The translations under genes were made by a program, and so were the position numbers. Of a DNA stretch of 64,000 nt, positions 23,661 through 35,159 are shown in pieces. Under the pieces are notes generated by a model. It was not told the origin of the DNA. It did no database searches and was given only the letters and a program-made list of their open reading frames with translations. Position 1 is the stretch's first letter. Each line of letters opens with the position of its first letter. Source of the stretch: Homalodisca vitripennis (Eukaryota; Arthropoda; Insecta; Hemiptera; Cicadellidae); NCBI RefSeq assembly GCF_021130785.1, contig NC_060211.1:25095001-25159000 (forward strand). The letters run 5' to 3'.

Positions 23661-24228
23661 TTGTAGGGTAGGATAAGCGAACCCGGTTTTTTATATCGAA
23701 GAATGTAATAATCGATACCTAATATTCGCATCTGAAATCCTCGACTGTCAATCGATATAAAAGTATCTATAGTCCTCAATAAAAATCATATGTTTTAAAT
23801 TAAAATATTAATTTAATATTTACAGTGATCAAACAAAGTATTATAACCAAAATTAGGAACACTGAAGACGACCGTATTTGTTACTCTCACAGTTTCAGTT
23901 GTTTCTTTCCCACAAATTTCACATAATGGGTTTTTCCGTATGAGTCCAACATGTTGAAGTCACGAAAAACATTCTTATCATCTTTCAAAGCAATGTCGTG
24001 AGTTTTCTAAAATTGACTGCTATTTTTAATAATCAAATGTTACTTATATAAAATTGAAATATTACATTACGAGTATTATTTGAAAGTATTTACAGCTGTT
24101 GATATATATTATTTAAGTTAATTGTTCAAAATAATTAATCAGTATCGATTGATTATATCGATGGTTATGATTAAGTAATATCGTTTGCCAATTTCGATAT
24201 AAAAAACCGGGTCCGCTTATCGTACCCT
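23661..24228. mobile_element. ~565 bp MITE with 36 bp terminal inverted repeats and 8 bp target duplication
   Basis: The left TIR begins AGGGTAGGATAAGCGAACCC at 23665; the right end inverted reads AGGGTACGATAAGCGGACCC. The match continues through GGTTTTTTATATCGAA, about 34 of 36. GAGGTTAG occurs directly outside both ends (23653-23660 and 24229-24236), an 8 bp duplication typical of hAT elements; four extra bases (TTGT) lie between the left duplication and the TIR. The interior is AT-rich with several ATCGAT motifs and no coding capacity. A diverged fragment of the same end lies at 50527-50624. Confidence 0.88.
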
Positions 24229-24236
24229 GAGGTTAG

Positions 24237-25224
24237 GATGAACCTCGTATAAGACCTATTCCTCTAAAACAGACTTAATCAGACCGACCCCAAATCAATA
24301 GCTGGTTAATTGTTTATTTGAGTTTTATTTTGATGGCGGAAAGCTTAACAAATAAATCTGTTATGTCTGATGTTTTTTATTCTTTTACCGATGAAGACAG
24401 CTGATACGAATTTTCGAAATGCCCCTTGTACATAAGTAGCACATAATGATGATGAAATATGTTCATATCCATCCTTAAACGCACCCTTACAACGTAAACA
24501 CAAGAAGTACTCGTATTAATGAAGGGTCGTTTCAGACGTAACCTCGTTTACTCCTCTTTCCCCAGACAGATTAATTAGCTAAGACTAGTTCTTTTCAGCG
24601 CTTAACTTAATTTGTTGAACAAGCGCTAAAGTTTCGTGTACTCGACTTTGTCTCTATAATACTTACAGTCTTAAGTACCGTCCTTCAGTGTTGCCAAATG
24701 ACTTGTGATTGTTAATGAGTCAACAGGAAAATGAGTCTAATTAGAATTACAAGCCATCTTTAAGTGACTCAAGGTACTTTTTTGCTTTACTGGTATAAGA
24801 CGCATTGCAGATTTGAGGAGTTTTATGATAATTGCCTCTGTCATTTTCCTACTTTTGCATAACGTTTCATTATTATTGACCGATCATTTTGCATTCTTTG
24901 TCTACCGTCGATATCACAAGAACATCCAGTACATCTGTAACAGTGATGTTCTGTTTCCGTACTAGTTTGGTCGATAATAAAATCACACAAAGACTTCTTA
25001 TCCTTTGAACAGAATTATATATTTATGTATACAGAATATTGGTCATCTTAAGGTGGTGAATATACGGAATATAGCATTGGAAATTGAATTTCGCAAACCT
25101 GTCTTTGTAGCAGAGACGGAAACACCCAGGTTCGGAATCCACGTGAAAACTCAAAGTCTTTCTAATTGGTTATTAAAAGTCTCGAAATTCATAATCAACC
25201 AATCGTAGTAACAAGGCTTCACCT
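24237..25224. other. No gene seen; mixed sequence
   Basis: AT-rich sequence with a somewhat more complex stretch at about 24530-24780 containing TTAATTAGC, GTCTAATTAG and GCGCTTAAC/AAGCGCTAA motifs. No coding region recognised. Confidence 0.35.
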
Positions 25225-26190
25225 CACTCCCTCATCGCACTCATCTGTCATTCATATTCCCCTTACTACCTCATCGTAGTCATTTTCCATTAATACTTTC
25301 CTTAAAATATTCAACTCACTCCCTCATCGTACTAATTTTCAATTAATACTTGCCTTAAAATATTTACCTTAATACTCATCTTATCATTATCCTTTATACT
25401 TACCTTAAAATATTCAACTCCCTCCCTCATCGTACTAATTTTCAATTAATACTTGCCTTAAAATATTCACCTTTTCAATTAATACTTGATATCATCACCT
25501 TTATACTTACCTTAAAATATTCAACTCACTCCCTCATCGTACTAATTTTCAATTAATACTTGCCTTAAAATATTCCATACATCTTTATAAAATATTATCC
25601 TTTATACTTACCTCTCACTCCCTCATCGTACTAATTTTCAATTAATACTTGCCTTAAAATATTCACCTTACTACTCATCTTCATCATTATCCTTTATACT
25701 TACCTTAAAATATTCAACTCACTCCCTCATCGTACTAATTTTCAATTAATACTTGCCTTAAAATATTCACCTTACTACTCATCTTCATCATTATCCTTTA
25801 TACTTACCTTAAAATATTCAACTCACTCCCTCATCGTACTAATTTTCAATTAATACTTGCCTTAAAATATTCACCTTACTACTCATCTTCATCATTATCC
25901 TTTATACTTACCTTAAAATATTCACCTACTACTCATCTTTGTAATTTTCCTTTATACTTACCTTAAAATATTCACCTCACTCCCTCGTCGTATTCATTTT
26001 TCCATTAATACTTCTCTTAAAATATTTATTTCACTTCCTCATGGTACTCATTTTTCCATTATTACTTTTCTTAAAATATTCACCTCATTCCCTGATCGTA
26101 CTTATATTTCATTCATATATGTCTTACAATATCCACCTTATTCCTTATTGCATTCATTTTCCATTAATGATTGCCTTAAAATATTCCATC
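25225..26190. repeat. 104 bp tandem array built from two related 52 bp halves
   Basis: Core halves are TTCAACTCACTCCCTCATCG TACTAATTTTCAATTAATAC TTGCCTTAAAATA and TTCACCTTACTACTCATCTT CATCATTATCC TTTATACTTACCTTAAAATA. Anchors at 25711, 25815 and 25919 show an exact 104 bp period in the centre, while both ends contain single 52 bp half-units and partial deletions. A higher-order repeat that grew from a simpler 52 bp monomer. Confidence 0.93.
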
Positions 26191-26195
26191 ATATA

Positions 26196-26290
26196 ATTGA
26201 ATAATTGAAGGTTTTGTACTTTGTTTGTGCTATATCATGTCCTGTAGCTGTCATGTAAAATTGAAAATAAATAAATAAATAAAAAAAAAT
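26196..26290 (+). mobile_element. Probable 3' end of a LINE or other retroelement
   Basis: A short segment ending in a tail of AATAAATAAATAAATAAA plus A-run (26266-26290), placed directly at the end of the 104 bp array. The tail and the GTTTTGTACTTTGTTTGTGC body resemble insect non-LTR 3' UTRs. There is no coding sequence, so the family cannot be named. Confidence 0.45.
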
Positions 26291-26977
26291 ATTTAATTCT
26301 TAATTGGCTTAAAGTATTAAACTCAGTCCCTTATTGCACTCATATTTCGTTCTTCTTCCCTGTTTCGTATCCTATTTTAGTAGCGTCAATTAAAATAAAA
26401 ACCTTCACTGAAGCCAAAAATGAAGTATTTTACGTAATATAAACAACAGTTTTTTAAATACACTAAGTATTATTGTTTGGAATAGAGGGGTTTGTCGGGA
26501 CTAAAATGTTGAGAGGTGGTAGCTATACATTACAAACGTTTATGTCTTAGACGTGAACAATTTAAGAGCTAAAATAAACTAATCTTGGAACCTTCGAAGC
26601 AGTAAGTTTTGTATGAAACATTAATATTTCAAAATTTAAGATTATTGTCTGGGATTTTAAAACGAAGACTCCACTTATAACTCCTGGAGGTTGTATTTTA
26701 AGCCGATATCATACCCGGAGGGAAAGTGATGATACTGTCTAAACATAGACCACCCTACTTTATTAGCGACTTCTGCCTCAATACGCATGTGAGTGTCCTG
26801 ACTTGAACTGTATCACATTACCCTTACCACTCAGCATCTCCTGAGATCAGTTACAAAGCAGATTTGTTTCTCCAACTGTCGCTCGTAAATTTGGCAGTAA
26901 ATGCAATCACTTTAATTATAATACCCGGCTGTCGTGGACTACTTGAGTTTCAAGCGATTTTGGGATAAACATAGTTC

Positions 26978-26979
<2 letters not shown>
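26291..26979. other. No gene seen; mixed sequence
   Basis: AT-rich to mixed single-copy sequence. No recognisable gene. Confidence 0.4.

Positions 26980-27030
<51 letters not shown>
26980..27030. repeat. Poly(T) tract of 51 bases
   Basis: Uninterrupted T run. Its length is unusual even for an AT-rich genome and may vary between molecules or assemblies. No element body is recognisable next to it. Confidence 0.97.
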
Positions 27031-27032
<2 letters not shown>

Positions 27033-27263
27033 TGAGTTGTTTAACACAAAATTGTAGTGTAAGGTAAACAATATGATTTGTTTCAATTAAGTTTCAAAAA
27101 ACAGTTGAAGATAATGCAAAATATTATAAACGCAACATCTTTGTCTGTGCGTCTTAAGGAAAGCTGTCGTAACTATCTTTTTCTTCTCCGATCTTAGCGC
27201 AGACAGACTCTGAATAATTTTAAATCACGATGAACCACCATCAAACTTTGATGCTTCTTTCAT

Positions 27264-27600
27264 GAAAGAAACAGGATTTTCCGAACATTTGCCATCGTTC
27301 AGTGACACAAAACAATCAGTAACACTACGTTTCGAGATCTCCAATCTGATCTCTTCTTCAGGTAAATAACTAACCTAATACATAATTACAAACTAGGTTA
27401 AGATAAAAAAATCATACCAGAGCGCTGTAACACTCGTAAGTCAGGAATCACAACCACAGTTATTTACCTGAAGAAGAGATCAGATTGCAGATCTCGAAAC
27501 GTAGTGTTACTGCTTTTTTTGTATCACTGAACGATGGGAAATGTTCGGCAAAATCCTGTTTCCTTCACAATCCTTCCATCGTCAAAAATAAAATTCAAAC
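27264..27600. mobile_element. Foldback element family A, short copy
   Basis: The left arm begins GAAACAGGATTTTCCGAACA TTTGCCATCG and continues AACACTACGTTTCGAGATCT; the right arm is its inverted complement, ending AAATCCTGTTTCCTTCAC AATCCTTCCATCGTC. Each arm is about 140-150 bp and the middle holds only a piece of the family core (TCATACCAGAGCGCTGTAAC). The right arm extends further outward than the left. No coding capacity. Confidence 0.9.
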
Positions 27601-27648
27601 AAAGAATTGATTCTCGGTTCTTTCATGCCTCAGCAGTTGGAGGTGCTG

Positions 27649-27685
27649 GATAATTTCTTCCGCAGTTGGTGCGGAAGAAATTATC
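27649..27685. other. Perfect 15 bp hairpin
   Basis: GATAATTTCTTCCGC (27649-27663) and GCGGAAGAAATTATC (27671-27685) are exact inverted complements around a 7-base loop AGTTGGT. It lies just outside foldback copy A1 but does not match the family arms. It could be a transcript hairpin, a cruciform site or a palindromic duplication. Confidence 0.9.
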
Positions 27686-27918
27686 AAAGTCTAGAATGAT
27701 CTCCTGAGGATAACAGTTGGCCCTAACCTACTAAACTATCCTAGATGACAACAGTTACTGAGATAATATACACAACACTTTTGAAGCTAGTCGTGTAAAT
27801 CGGGTAGGCAATATAAAAATACCAAGATATCCTTTAATCACTCTGAAAGTAAATTTCTAATAGGTATCCTCAAAAGAGATGGCAACTTATTATTCTTTCT
27901 TCTTAAAAAAATAAAAAT

Positions 27919-27980
27919 GCCGATCTCATTTTAAGCCTTATTCTGCCCGTATGGGCCACTGGTCTGTGAGAGGAAAACAC
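27919..27980 (-). mobile_element. Truncated SINE fragment
   Basis: On the minus strand this matches the 3' body of the SINE at 50111-50339: GGCCCATACGGGCAGAATAA, GGCTTAAAATGAGATCGGC, then an A-rich tail (T/A-rich at 27905-27918 on the plus strand). About 60 bp remain; the tRNA-like head is missing. Confidence 0.7.
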
Positions 27981-29079
27981 TAACACCAGCGTTACATCTG
28001 AGGTATGCTGAAGTGAGGTAGTGAATAATATTAGAGAATGTTTCTTAAAAGACAAACTCTGCAGGAAGTTGAAATAATTCAGGCTTTTAAAAGCACGAAA
28101 TAGAGCCTTTCAACTATTCACGTATTCCAGTTTTGGAACTCCCCCTGCTCAAAAGTATTCCCTACCCAGTACCAGCAGTAACCTAATTCGGTTCTGAACA
28201 GTTGTCGCACAATATATAATGTAGATAATGACACGGATGGAATGAGGCTAAAATTATAAAGTCTCTCATTAACACATTGACTGCTAGGAGAAGGAATATT
28301 TTACTACTACTCCGACTGTTGTAAAGCCAGTACATGTCTCGTGCCACAGTGAAGGTGTCAGAATAATACGTCCATACCCTCAGCACAGAGTAGATGGTAA
28401 AATTATGACCACGATCTAAGGTTTCTGATAACCCCAGCAGGGGTCACTTCTGGTTGGCTTTACCTTCCAGTTGAACCTACCACTGGGCACAGCAAAAACT
28501 GATGTGTCACTTAAATCTGGCAAAACTTGTGGATGGCCAGAAGTGGTATATCGCTAACCGCAAATGTCGAGATTCTGGGGTGCAAGGTACTTCGATAGGT
28601 CTAGTCTACTGCGGGAGATGATTCTTGGAGTTAGTGGGGTTTGTTCCCTAAGTGTCAAAGGTTCTTGCTAGCTTAGACATAAGGGTGTGCCACCCCCTGC
28701 CTGCTATGACTGGAGAGGCTGGTTCAAACCTGGCTTCCCCTTCTTCCGAGAGAACATGACTTAAGATTAGTACCCTAAATTCTTCCTCATTGATCTCGAC
28801 AGAAGGTGGCCCTACCCCAAAACAGCTCATCCAGAATATCCTGTCAACCTGTAAGCAACGCACATGTCCTTATAGGACTAGACGTAATTTCTAAACTTCT
28901 TGTCCTAAGAGAATAATAAACAAGGTTCACACAGTTAAAATCTTGAGACATTTCAACCTCCCTGTGAAGAGCCATCTTCAATCAACAGATGTTACGCCGA
29001 CAAAAGCCAAATCAGTTTGTAAAAAGATTTACTGCCTCGGAAATCACGATAGGTGAAATCGCACCTTAAACTTGATCGA
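27981..29079. other. No gene seen; mixed single-copy sequence
   Basis: About 1.1 kb of mixed composition. The 71-codon minus-strand frame at 28648-28863 has no domain signature. A small hairpin CCCCAGCAGGGG lies near 28433. The less AT-rich part at 28390-28860 might be a decayed element or transcript, but I cannot name it. Confidence 0.35.
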
Positions 29080-29300
29080 GTTCAATGAATGGGTGCGGGG
29101 AATACAGAAGTGATCAATATCGCCGAGTAGTCAATCTACTTGACACGTTGTTTACAATAGACTGCTGCCGTGTGCTGGGCTGCATCACGCCACCCGTGCT
29201 GATTGTAACTCTACTGCTGACCCAGTCGTCACTGCTGAACGCTAATGCGGCACCCATTCGTTACAGCGGCGTTGCTAGTAATAGCTCTCTCCAGTAAAAC
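29080..29300. promoter_or_regulatory. GC-richer single-copy island
   Basis: About 220 bp of complex sequence with raised GC and repeated CTGCTG and GCTGAACGC-type words. The 70-codon frame at 29085-29297 spans most of it without a domain signature. Possibly conserved non-coding DNA or an unrecognised exon. Confidence 0.25.
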
Positions 29301-29419
29301 TTGTCTGCCATTCTTCTACAAACACCGAGAAACGTAAACGTTCACTAACTTCGTTAATTTACAAAAATACAAATGCCTCTACGTGATGATGAATTACTAA
29401 AGCATTTATTTGTTTGGAG

Positions 29420-29936
29420 TTTATTTTTGACGATGGAAAGATTTGTTAATGAAACAGGATTTTTCCGGACATTTGCCGTTGTTCGGTGAAAAAATATCAG
29501 TAACACTACGTTTCGAGATCTGTAATATGATCTCTTCTTCAGGTAAATAACTAACCTAATACATCATTACAAATTAGGTTAATTAAAAAAAATCATACCA
29601 GAATGTTGTGACACGCCTAAGTTAGGAATCACAACCACCATGTTGTATGTCTACTTCACTAACTCTAAAACATACACTTAATAAAATGTTTTAATTATTA
29701 GTGTTGTGTTTAGTTTTTTTAATTAAGTGCACGTTTTAGAGTTAGTGAAGTTAACACACAACATGGTGGTTGTGATTCTTGACTTAGGCGTGTGATTTGA
29801 GAGTTTTTAATTACGTATTAGGTTAGTTATTTACCTGAAGAAGAGATCAGATTGCAGATCTCGAAACGTAGTGTTACTGATTTTTTGTTTCACTGAACGA
29901 TGGAAAATGTTCGGAAAATCCTGTTTCCTTTACAAA
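29420..29936. mobile_element. Foldback element family A, long palindromic copy
   Basis: Outer end TTTTTGACGATGGAAAG, then GAAACAGGATTTTTCCGGAC; the right end is the inverted complement to about 29934. The arms extend inward through AACACTACGTTTCGAGATCT, AGGTAAATAACTAACCTAAT and TTAGGAATCACAACCACCAT to an AT-rich centre at about 29680-29725. Almost the whole 500 bp is one imperfect palindrome. No coding capacity. Confidence 0.93.
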
Positions 29937-30508
29937 GCAATTATGTTTATTTTATATCACTGAACTCTAACCATCCAACGGATATTTATTTAAAACACTA
30001 AAAGAGTTAATTTATCATTAATTGAAATAAAGTGATTACCTTTGAAATCACATGATTGTAGGATATGACAGTTTAATCGTATGCCGGAGAGTATATTAAA
30101 CACTAAAATCTCCGAAAAGCTTCTACTAAGCGATTGATGCAATTAATGATGACATAATTAATTACCTGAGATGGTGACAGTAATGTGTGCGTAGTGTGCT
30201 CTACTACAACCTTGCAAACCCTCTTACAACTATCGTTTATATTATTTTGGTGAAAGTTATAGTAAATATTATTTATGTCTTGTAACGAGTATGAATTTTC
30301 CTTCTCTACTTTATCATCTACAATTTGTTTTGTACCCTCGAAACAGAAAGCCAAGCGATTATAACAAAACGTGGTGTATATGCTAATATTTAGTAACCAA
30401 ATTTAAATAAATTCGTTGAACTATATAATTATAGATTACACCTACTCTCGGCCTAGGCAGTAAAATAGTAAAATCGTAGACTAAAACGATCGAACTGTTG
30501 AATTTAAG
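29937..30508. other. No gene seen; AT-rich spacer
   Basis: AT-rich with chance frames of 83-92 codons on the minus strand (30103-30661) lacking any signature. Confidence 0.4.
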
Positions 30509-30612
30509 ATAACAGGGTTTCGGACATTTGCCATCGTTATATTTGACAAAAGGCATAACACAAGGTTTCGAGGATAGAAATCTATCTTCTTCGTCAGGTG
30601 GGGAGGTATTAA
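30509..30612 (-). mobile_element. Diverged relative of foldback family A (one arm)
   Basis: AACAGGGTTTCGGACATTTG CCATCGTTATA matches the outer end of family A, followed by ACACAAGGTTTCGAGGATAG and CTTCTTCGTCAGGT in the positions of the family's GTTTCGAG and CTTCTTCAGGT. Only one arm is present. Sequence between the two motifs differs from family A but can still form a stem. Confidence 0.65.
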
Positions 30613-30884
30613 TACATACAAAAATAAAGTCACTTCCCACAACGTCGGGACCGCACTCCAAGCAGCTTTTGGATATGTTTGAACCCTTTTATTTCCCTTC
30701 TTTTATTTTTTCTGTTTTTTTATTTTCGTGAGTTTCTGAACCTTGTGTTTTCAATGAGTGAGTAGTATATTACTGAGGCACATTTTTAGTTATTAACAAT
30801 CAAAAAAATTCATATTTCACATTACATTTCACGCATTCCACAGTTGGAATTTTAATTTAAGATGAACTCCCTTCAAAGTTTAAT
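30613..30884. other. No gene seen; AT-rich spacer
   Basis: AT-rich sequence without recognised features. Confidence 0.4.
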
Positions 30885-31890
30885 AACCGAAACAACTTGT
30901 TTAATTGGGTATGCGTTAGCGAAGAATCACTCGGAAGCTGGAAAATTTCATTTCTGTCTGTGTGTCCCCGCGATATCACGAAAACTAATTGAGACATAGA
31001 ACTAAGGTTTAACAAGAAGTCTATTTTCTAAAGTCAACACAGATTTGAATGACTGAGCATATCCCTCCACGGGATTTGGCTAAACGTTACCGAAGCCGAA
31101 TTTGCCACAGATTATCTCAAGAACGAATTGAGCTATAGACTTCTAATTTTGCTACTACTCTGCTACGTCTCTTTGTCTTCCGTAGGGAGGACGAAATGTG
31201 CTACGGACATTCAGTTTTAGTTGAAACATCATTTCTACATCGACAAGAACAATTACATTTCGATGACGTCAGATTGGAATCTCTGAATGTTAGCGTAACC
31301 TAACTCTCCGCAATATATCTCGAGAGCTGATTGAGCGATAGTCTTGAATTTCCCAGGAACATTCATCTCTACATAGATCTTAACTTCCGCAAGATCAGTT
31401 CAATGATGGTGAGTATCCACTCGGGAAAATATCTTGACACTTTATTGAGCTGTAGGCTTGAATTGTTCAATGCAACTTCATTTTTAAATAGGCGAGATAC
31501 ATTTCAATGATGTTGACGCCCCTTGATGTGATTCAGATGAGCACAGACTACTGGAGGATATATATATCGAGAGATAATTAAGATACGAGCTATAACTTTT
31601 GATAAAAACTCATTTCTGCATAGAGAGCATGGATTTCCTTTTGGTACGTATCCCTCGTTTAACCAGAGTGTTGTCAATGTTGCGTCCATTATTAGTTAAT
31701 AGTGCTTAATCCTCGGCAGTCAACGTGTAAAGCTAATGGGCTTGAAGATGAGATAAATGTTTATTTCTACATAGGCAGAATCGGTTCCCCTTTAGTACAA
31801 TGTCCTTCGTCTGCCTGAGATGCGTTAATGTTGTGCCCGTTGCCTTGAAACCGCTGGGGAAGTCAGTCCTTTTAGTACTTTTTGGCGGTA
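30885..31890 (+). repeat. Decayed cluster of the GGCTGAGCGTTAGCGAA dispersed repeat
   Basis: Degenerate blocks of about 110-190 bp recur: TATCACGAAAACTAATTGAG, TATCTCAAGAACGAATTGAG, TATCTCGAGAGCTGATTGAG, TATCTTGACACTTTATTGAG and TATCGAGAGATAATTAAGAT, each followed by CATAGACT.., CTATAGACTT.. or relatives and then CATTTCTACATAG. The linking text GGGATTTGGCTAAACGTTAC (about 31071) matches the family at 8608-9146. An old tandem or nested insertion; no coding capacity. Confidence 0.7.
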
Positions 31891-32002
31891 GTTATTCCAA
31901 GGCAGTTTTTCCGAGCAAAGGAATGAACCATAGCCTTTGACATTGAAGCAACAAAGTCTGGTGAACGCGACTCGAGGTCTGCTGTACTCATAGCTTTTGT
32001 TA

Positions 32003-32268
32003 ATTATAAGCGTAGCATTACGAAAACCTCATAAATTATAAGCGTAGCATTATGGAAACCTCATTAAATATAAGCGTAGCATTATGGAAACCTCATAAAT
32101 TATAGGCGTAGCATTATGGAAACCTCATACGTTATAAGCGTAGCATTATGTAAACATCATAAATTATAGGTTTAGCATTATGGAAATCTCATACATTATA
32201 AGCGTGGCATTATGGAAATCTCATACATTATAAGCGTACCATTATGGAAACCTCATACATTATAAAGT
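32003..32268. repeat. 32 bp minisatellite, about eight units
   Basis: Unit ATTATAAGCGTAGCATTATG GAAACCTCATA. Anchors at 32006, 32038 and 32070 give an exact 32 bp period. Units differ by single substitutions. Confidence 0.95.
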
Positions 32269-33859
32269 GAAATATAATTTTCTCAGGAATAGAGTTTTTT
32301 TAGTTCGCGTGGTCTTTGTGCAATGACATGATAGATGGTCCTAGCGTTAGTGAGGTCATTGGCAAGTATATGACATGTTGTCGATCAGGTGATACGGTCA
32401 CGTGCCTATAAGTAGGTTACCTTTGTCACCACCAAACTGACTAATATTATAGTGGTTTCCGATTCTATTGTCTAATTATTATAGGTAACGTCATTTCACA
32501 GCTGAAACTTCAATAATATTTGCTAGGATTAGTTACAAATAATAATGAGTATAGGCTCTACAGGAGGGAAAAAGTGTACTGCTTATTAATAGGATAATTT
32601 GAAAACCCTTACGTTTAAACTAATTAAACTCTTTTTAAAGAATGGAAAGTTTTAGTAGACCTCAATATAACACCTGTACTGAGATGCAAAAAATTATAAA
32701 TTAAAAGACATAGCTGGACTTATCAAAACAACGATTTTTGGTGAGACAAAGGCACCATTACAAAACACCAATTTGAAACCGTGCTTTGTTTACTGAAATG
32801 TATCAGTTTACCGTAAAAAATAGGTTGCGGGAAGACACTCAATCGTATTTTGACAAGGCACTCAACATTTTTCTAACAAAACAGTTTATACTAAAAAACA
32901 AATGTTTTCGAGAATTTTTTATGTTACAGCAATTTACATAGGCCTATATTCTGGTCACTGCATTTTAAGGAACACTGAAAATAGAATCAAAACTTTGTAG
33001 AAAAAATAATGTACAAAATTAGGAATACCGTACTTCCATTGTGGAATGTGACACATTTTGAAAGCTAATAAATGTTTGTAATGCGTACTAAATCTTTTCC
33101 AAATACTCTTAAAGCTAACATTTCGAGTATTCCAGTTAGTTTTAAAGGAACATTATTATTAGGTAATTGGAAGATTATGCTCATCAATTAACTACGAATT
33201 CGTGACAAATTTGTGCAATATATAAAAGCTGTTGCCAAGTACCTATAACCACCGTTAGTAAAAACAGTCATGCTAAGCTTATAGCTTTTATGGTCAGTGG
33301 ATCTTTAGACTTTAATCGTTTTTAAAAGCTTGTGGCAGAACAATCTTTCTGGCTCAATCGGAAGAAAGTAAATTTTGCGATAGCTGAAATATAAATATCG
33401 TTTTCTTATGGGATTTATATGTAATTGATGTAGGTATTAAAAATAATTATTAATATTAGCAAATTGTATAAACATTCCAAAACACTTTTAATTTATCTCT
33501 AGGCCCACAAATAACAGAGTTATACAAAATTTCTTACAGACACCATATTGAAATGAAATGACATATCAAGTTTACCAATGAATGTAAAAGAGATATTTGT
33601 AAGATCAATTTCTGTACCAAGGTGTTTTTGAAACTTGTTTCAGCATTTCTTAGCGTTTGTGGTTCTTATCGCAATAAGCTGATTTTGTATACAAAATCGA
33701 CCTAACACTGAAAATGTACTTAAATACATGCTACTGTTGATTTTGTTTTTATAATTACTTACATTCCCAAAACATCAAATTTATATATTTAATTCAGTAA
33801 GCGGGTCGGTTCGCAAGAAATTTTTCGAGATGTGAAGAAAATAACATTGTTAAAAAAAA
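32269..33859. other. No gene seen; AT-rich spacer with one E-box module
   Basis: About 1.6 kb of AT-rich sequence. The only motif noted is GATCAGGTGA at about 32383, also found at about 39328 and, inverted, at about 45050. Confidence 0.35.
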
Positions 33860-33977
33860 TTTTTTTTATGAGAAGCCGATCTCCTTTTATGCCTTATTTT
33901 GCCCGTCCTCATGGGCTACTGGCCTGTACGAGGATCTTATCAAACAGAATAAAGGGGAGAGTCGATACAGTACAAGC
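33860..33977 (-). mobile_element. 5'-truncated SINE
   Basis: The minus strand matches the body of the SINE at 50111-50339 from CTTGTACTGTATCGACTCTC through GATAAGATCCTCGTACAGGC and GGCATAAAAGGAGATCGGC to an A-rich tail (T8 on the plus strand at 33860-33867). The tRNA-like head is missing, as is common after incomplete reverse transcription. Confidence 0.85.
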
Positions 33978-34249
33978 ACAAAGCATTAAAGCACAAGTTG
34001 TTTATAAGCAGGTATATCCGTGCCTATATAATTATTTAAGACTCCTCAGTTCGAGGTTTAATGTTTTCCGTTGAATTTCGTATAATTGTTATGAAAAACA
34101 TTAGACAAAAACAAAGTATATGGTTTTTTGAACCAAAAATATTTATTTTTAAATGCTTTATGACAGATTTTGAGATAAATTCGAGAAAGAAATGCCCAGA
34201 TAATTACTATGTAAATCACTCACGTGTGGGGGAACTAAACGGCTTAAGA

Positions 34250-34345
34250 GAGCGCGGTATATTGAATTACGACGCTACCACTCGGAAAATCTCTAGTGGC
34301 TTTATTTTCTACAGTGTGTCTGCAGCAAGATGACAACCATGTGGA
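34250..34345 (+). repeat. Dispersed repeat shared with 40866-40960
   Basis: TATATTGAATTAC..GCTACC ACTCGGAAAATCTCTAGTGG and TCTACAG..TGTCTGCAGCAA GATGA match 40866-40960 with moderate divergence. Family unknown; no coding capacity. The 90-codon frame at 34061-34333 runs through it without a domain signature. Confidence 0.7.
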
Positions 34346-34510
34346 AAACCATCCACTGTCTAGAGCTCGTAATTAAACATGTGAAGCACATTTATAAAAT
34401 GTTGGAAGCTAGTAGCTTTATTTTAATGTTCATTTACGAATATCAGGTTCACAGAATTGAAATAAAATAAAAAAGGAATGTAAAGCTCAATCTGATTTCA
34501 ACTATCCTGG

Positions 34511-34582
34511 TGAGTTCAAAAAGTTTCGAAATTGTTTACAGATCGTAAATTAACTAATTGACACTGTTATGATAAAATCGTA
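34511..34582 (+). repeat. 72 bp direct repeat, copy 1 (partner 35087-35158)
   Basis: AGTTCAAAAAG, seven variable bases, then ATTGTTTACAGATCGTAAAT TAACTAATTGACACTGTTAT GATAAAATCGTAT, repeated almost exactly 576 bp downstream. The stretch after the variable bases is identical in both copies, implying a recent duplication or gene conversion. Confidence 0.92.
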
Positions 34583-35086
34583 TCCATTTGTGGGAAAAAG
34601 CTTACACTAAGTGAAAGTATGGGTAAAAGCTTAAACTAAAAGAAGTTAGTAATTTTGTACAACAAACCTCCTAAAAGGTCTAAAACTACTGACTAATTAA
34701 ACTGCTGATTCTACATCTCCCTAAAATTCTCGACGACTCCAAATTTTGAATCTAACGGGGAAATTTTTAAGACATTGGGAAATTTTCACTGAAGCGGTTC
34801 ACCGATTTATAAAGAGTAGAGTTTCATATTAGATAGTGAGTGGCATCATTCTTTTAAAAATAAATCTATCCTTACATTAATATCAGTATTTGTTGAAGAG
34901 ATTTTTCTTAAACCTTTATAGACACTTAATCAAACAAATATTTTTAAAATGTTATAGTTAATGCATTTTAAGACACATTAGTTAAATTTAACATTTTCAA
35001 TAAAATAAACAAGTTACTCTTATTTCATATTTGTATCTAAATCAGTCCGAATGTATTTGGCAAAGGTACTTTTAACGCTATGGTTA

Positions 35087-35158
35087 GTTCAAAAAGAACC
35101 GATATTGTTTACAGATCGTAAATTAACTAATTGACACTGTTATGATAAAATCGTATAT
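35087..35158 (+). repeat. 72 bp direct repeat, copy 2 (partner 34511-34582)
   Basis: Second copy of the repeat; directly abuts the GC-richer island at 35160-35345. Only the TTTCGAA/AACCGAT heptamer near the left end differs. Confidence 0.92.
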
Positions 35159-35159
35159 T

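Noticed and set aside
26980..27030. Poly(T) of 51 bases as a SINE/LINE tail on the minus strand
   Set aside because: No retroelement body could be recognised on the adjacent sequence, so it is listed only as a homopolymer tract.
28648..28863. 71-codon minus-strand frame
   Set aside because: No recognisable domain, no splice or promoter context and no neighbours; left as unassigned sequence.
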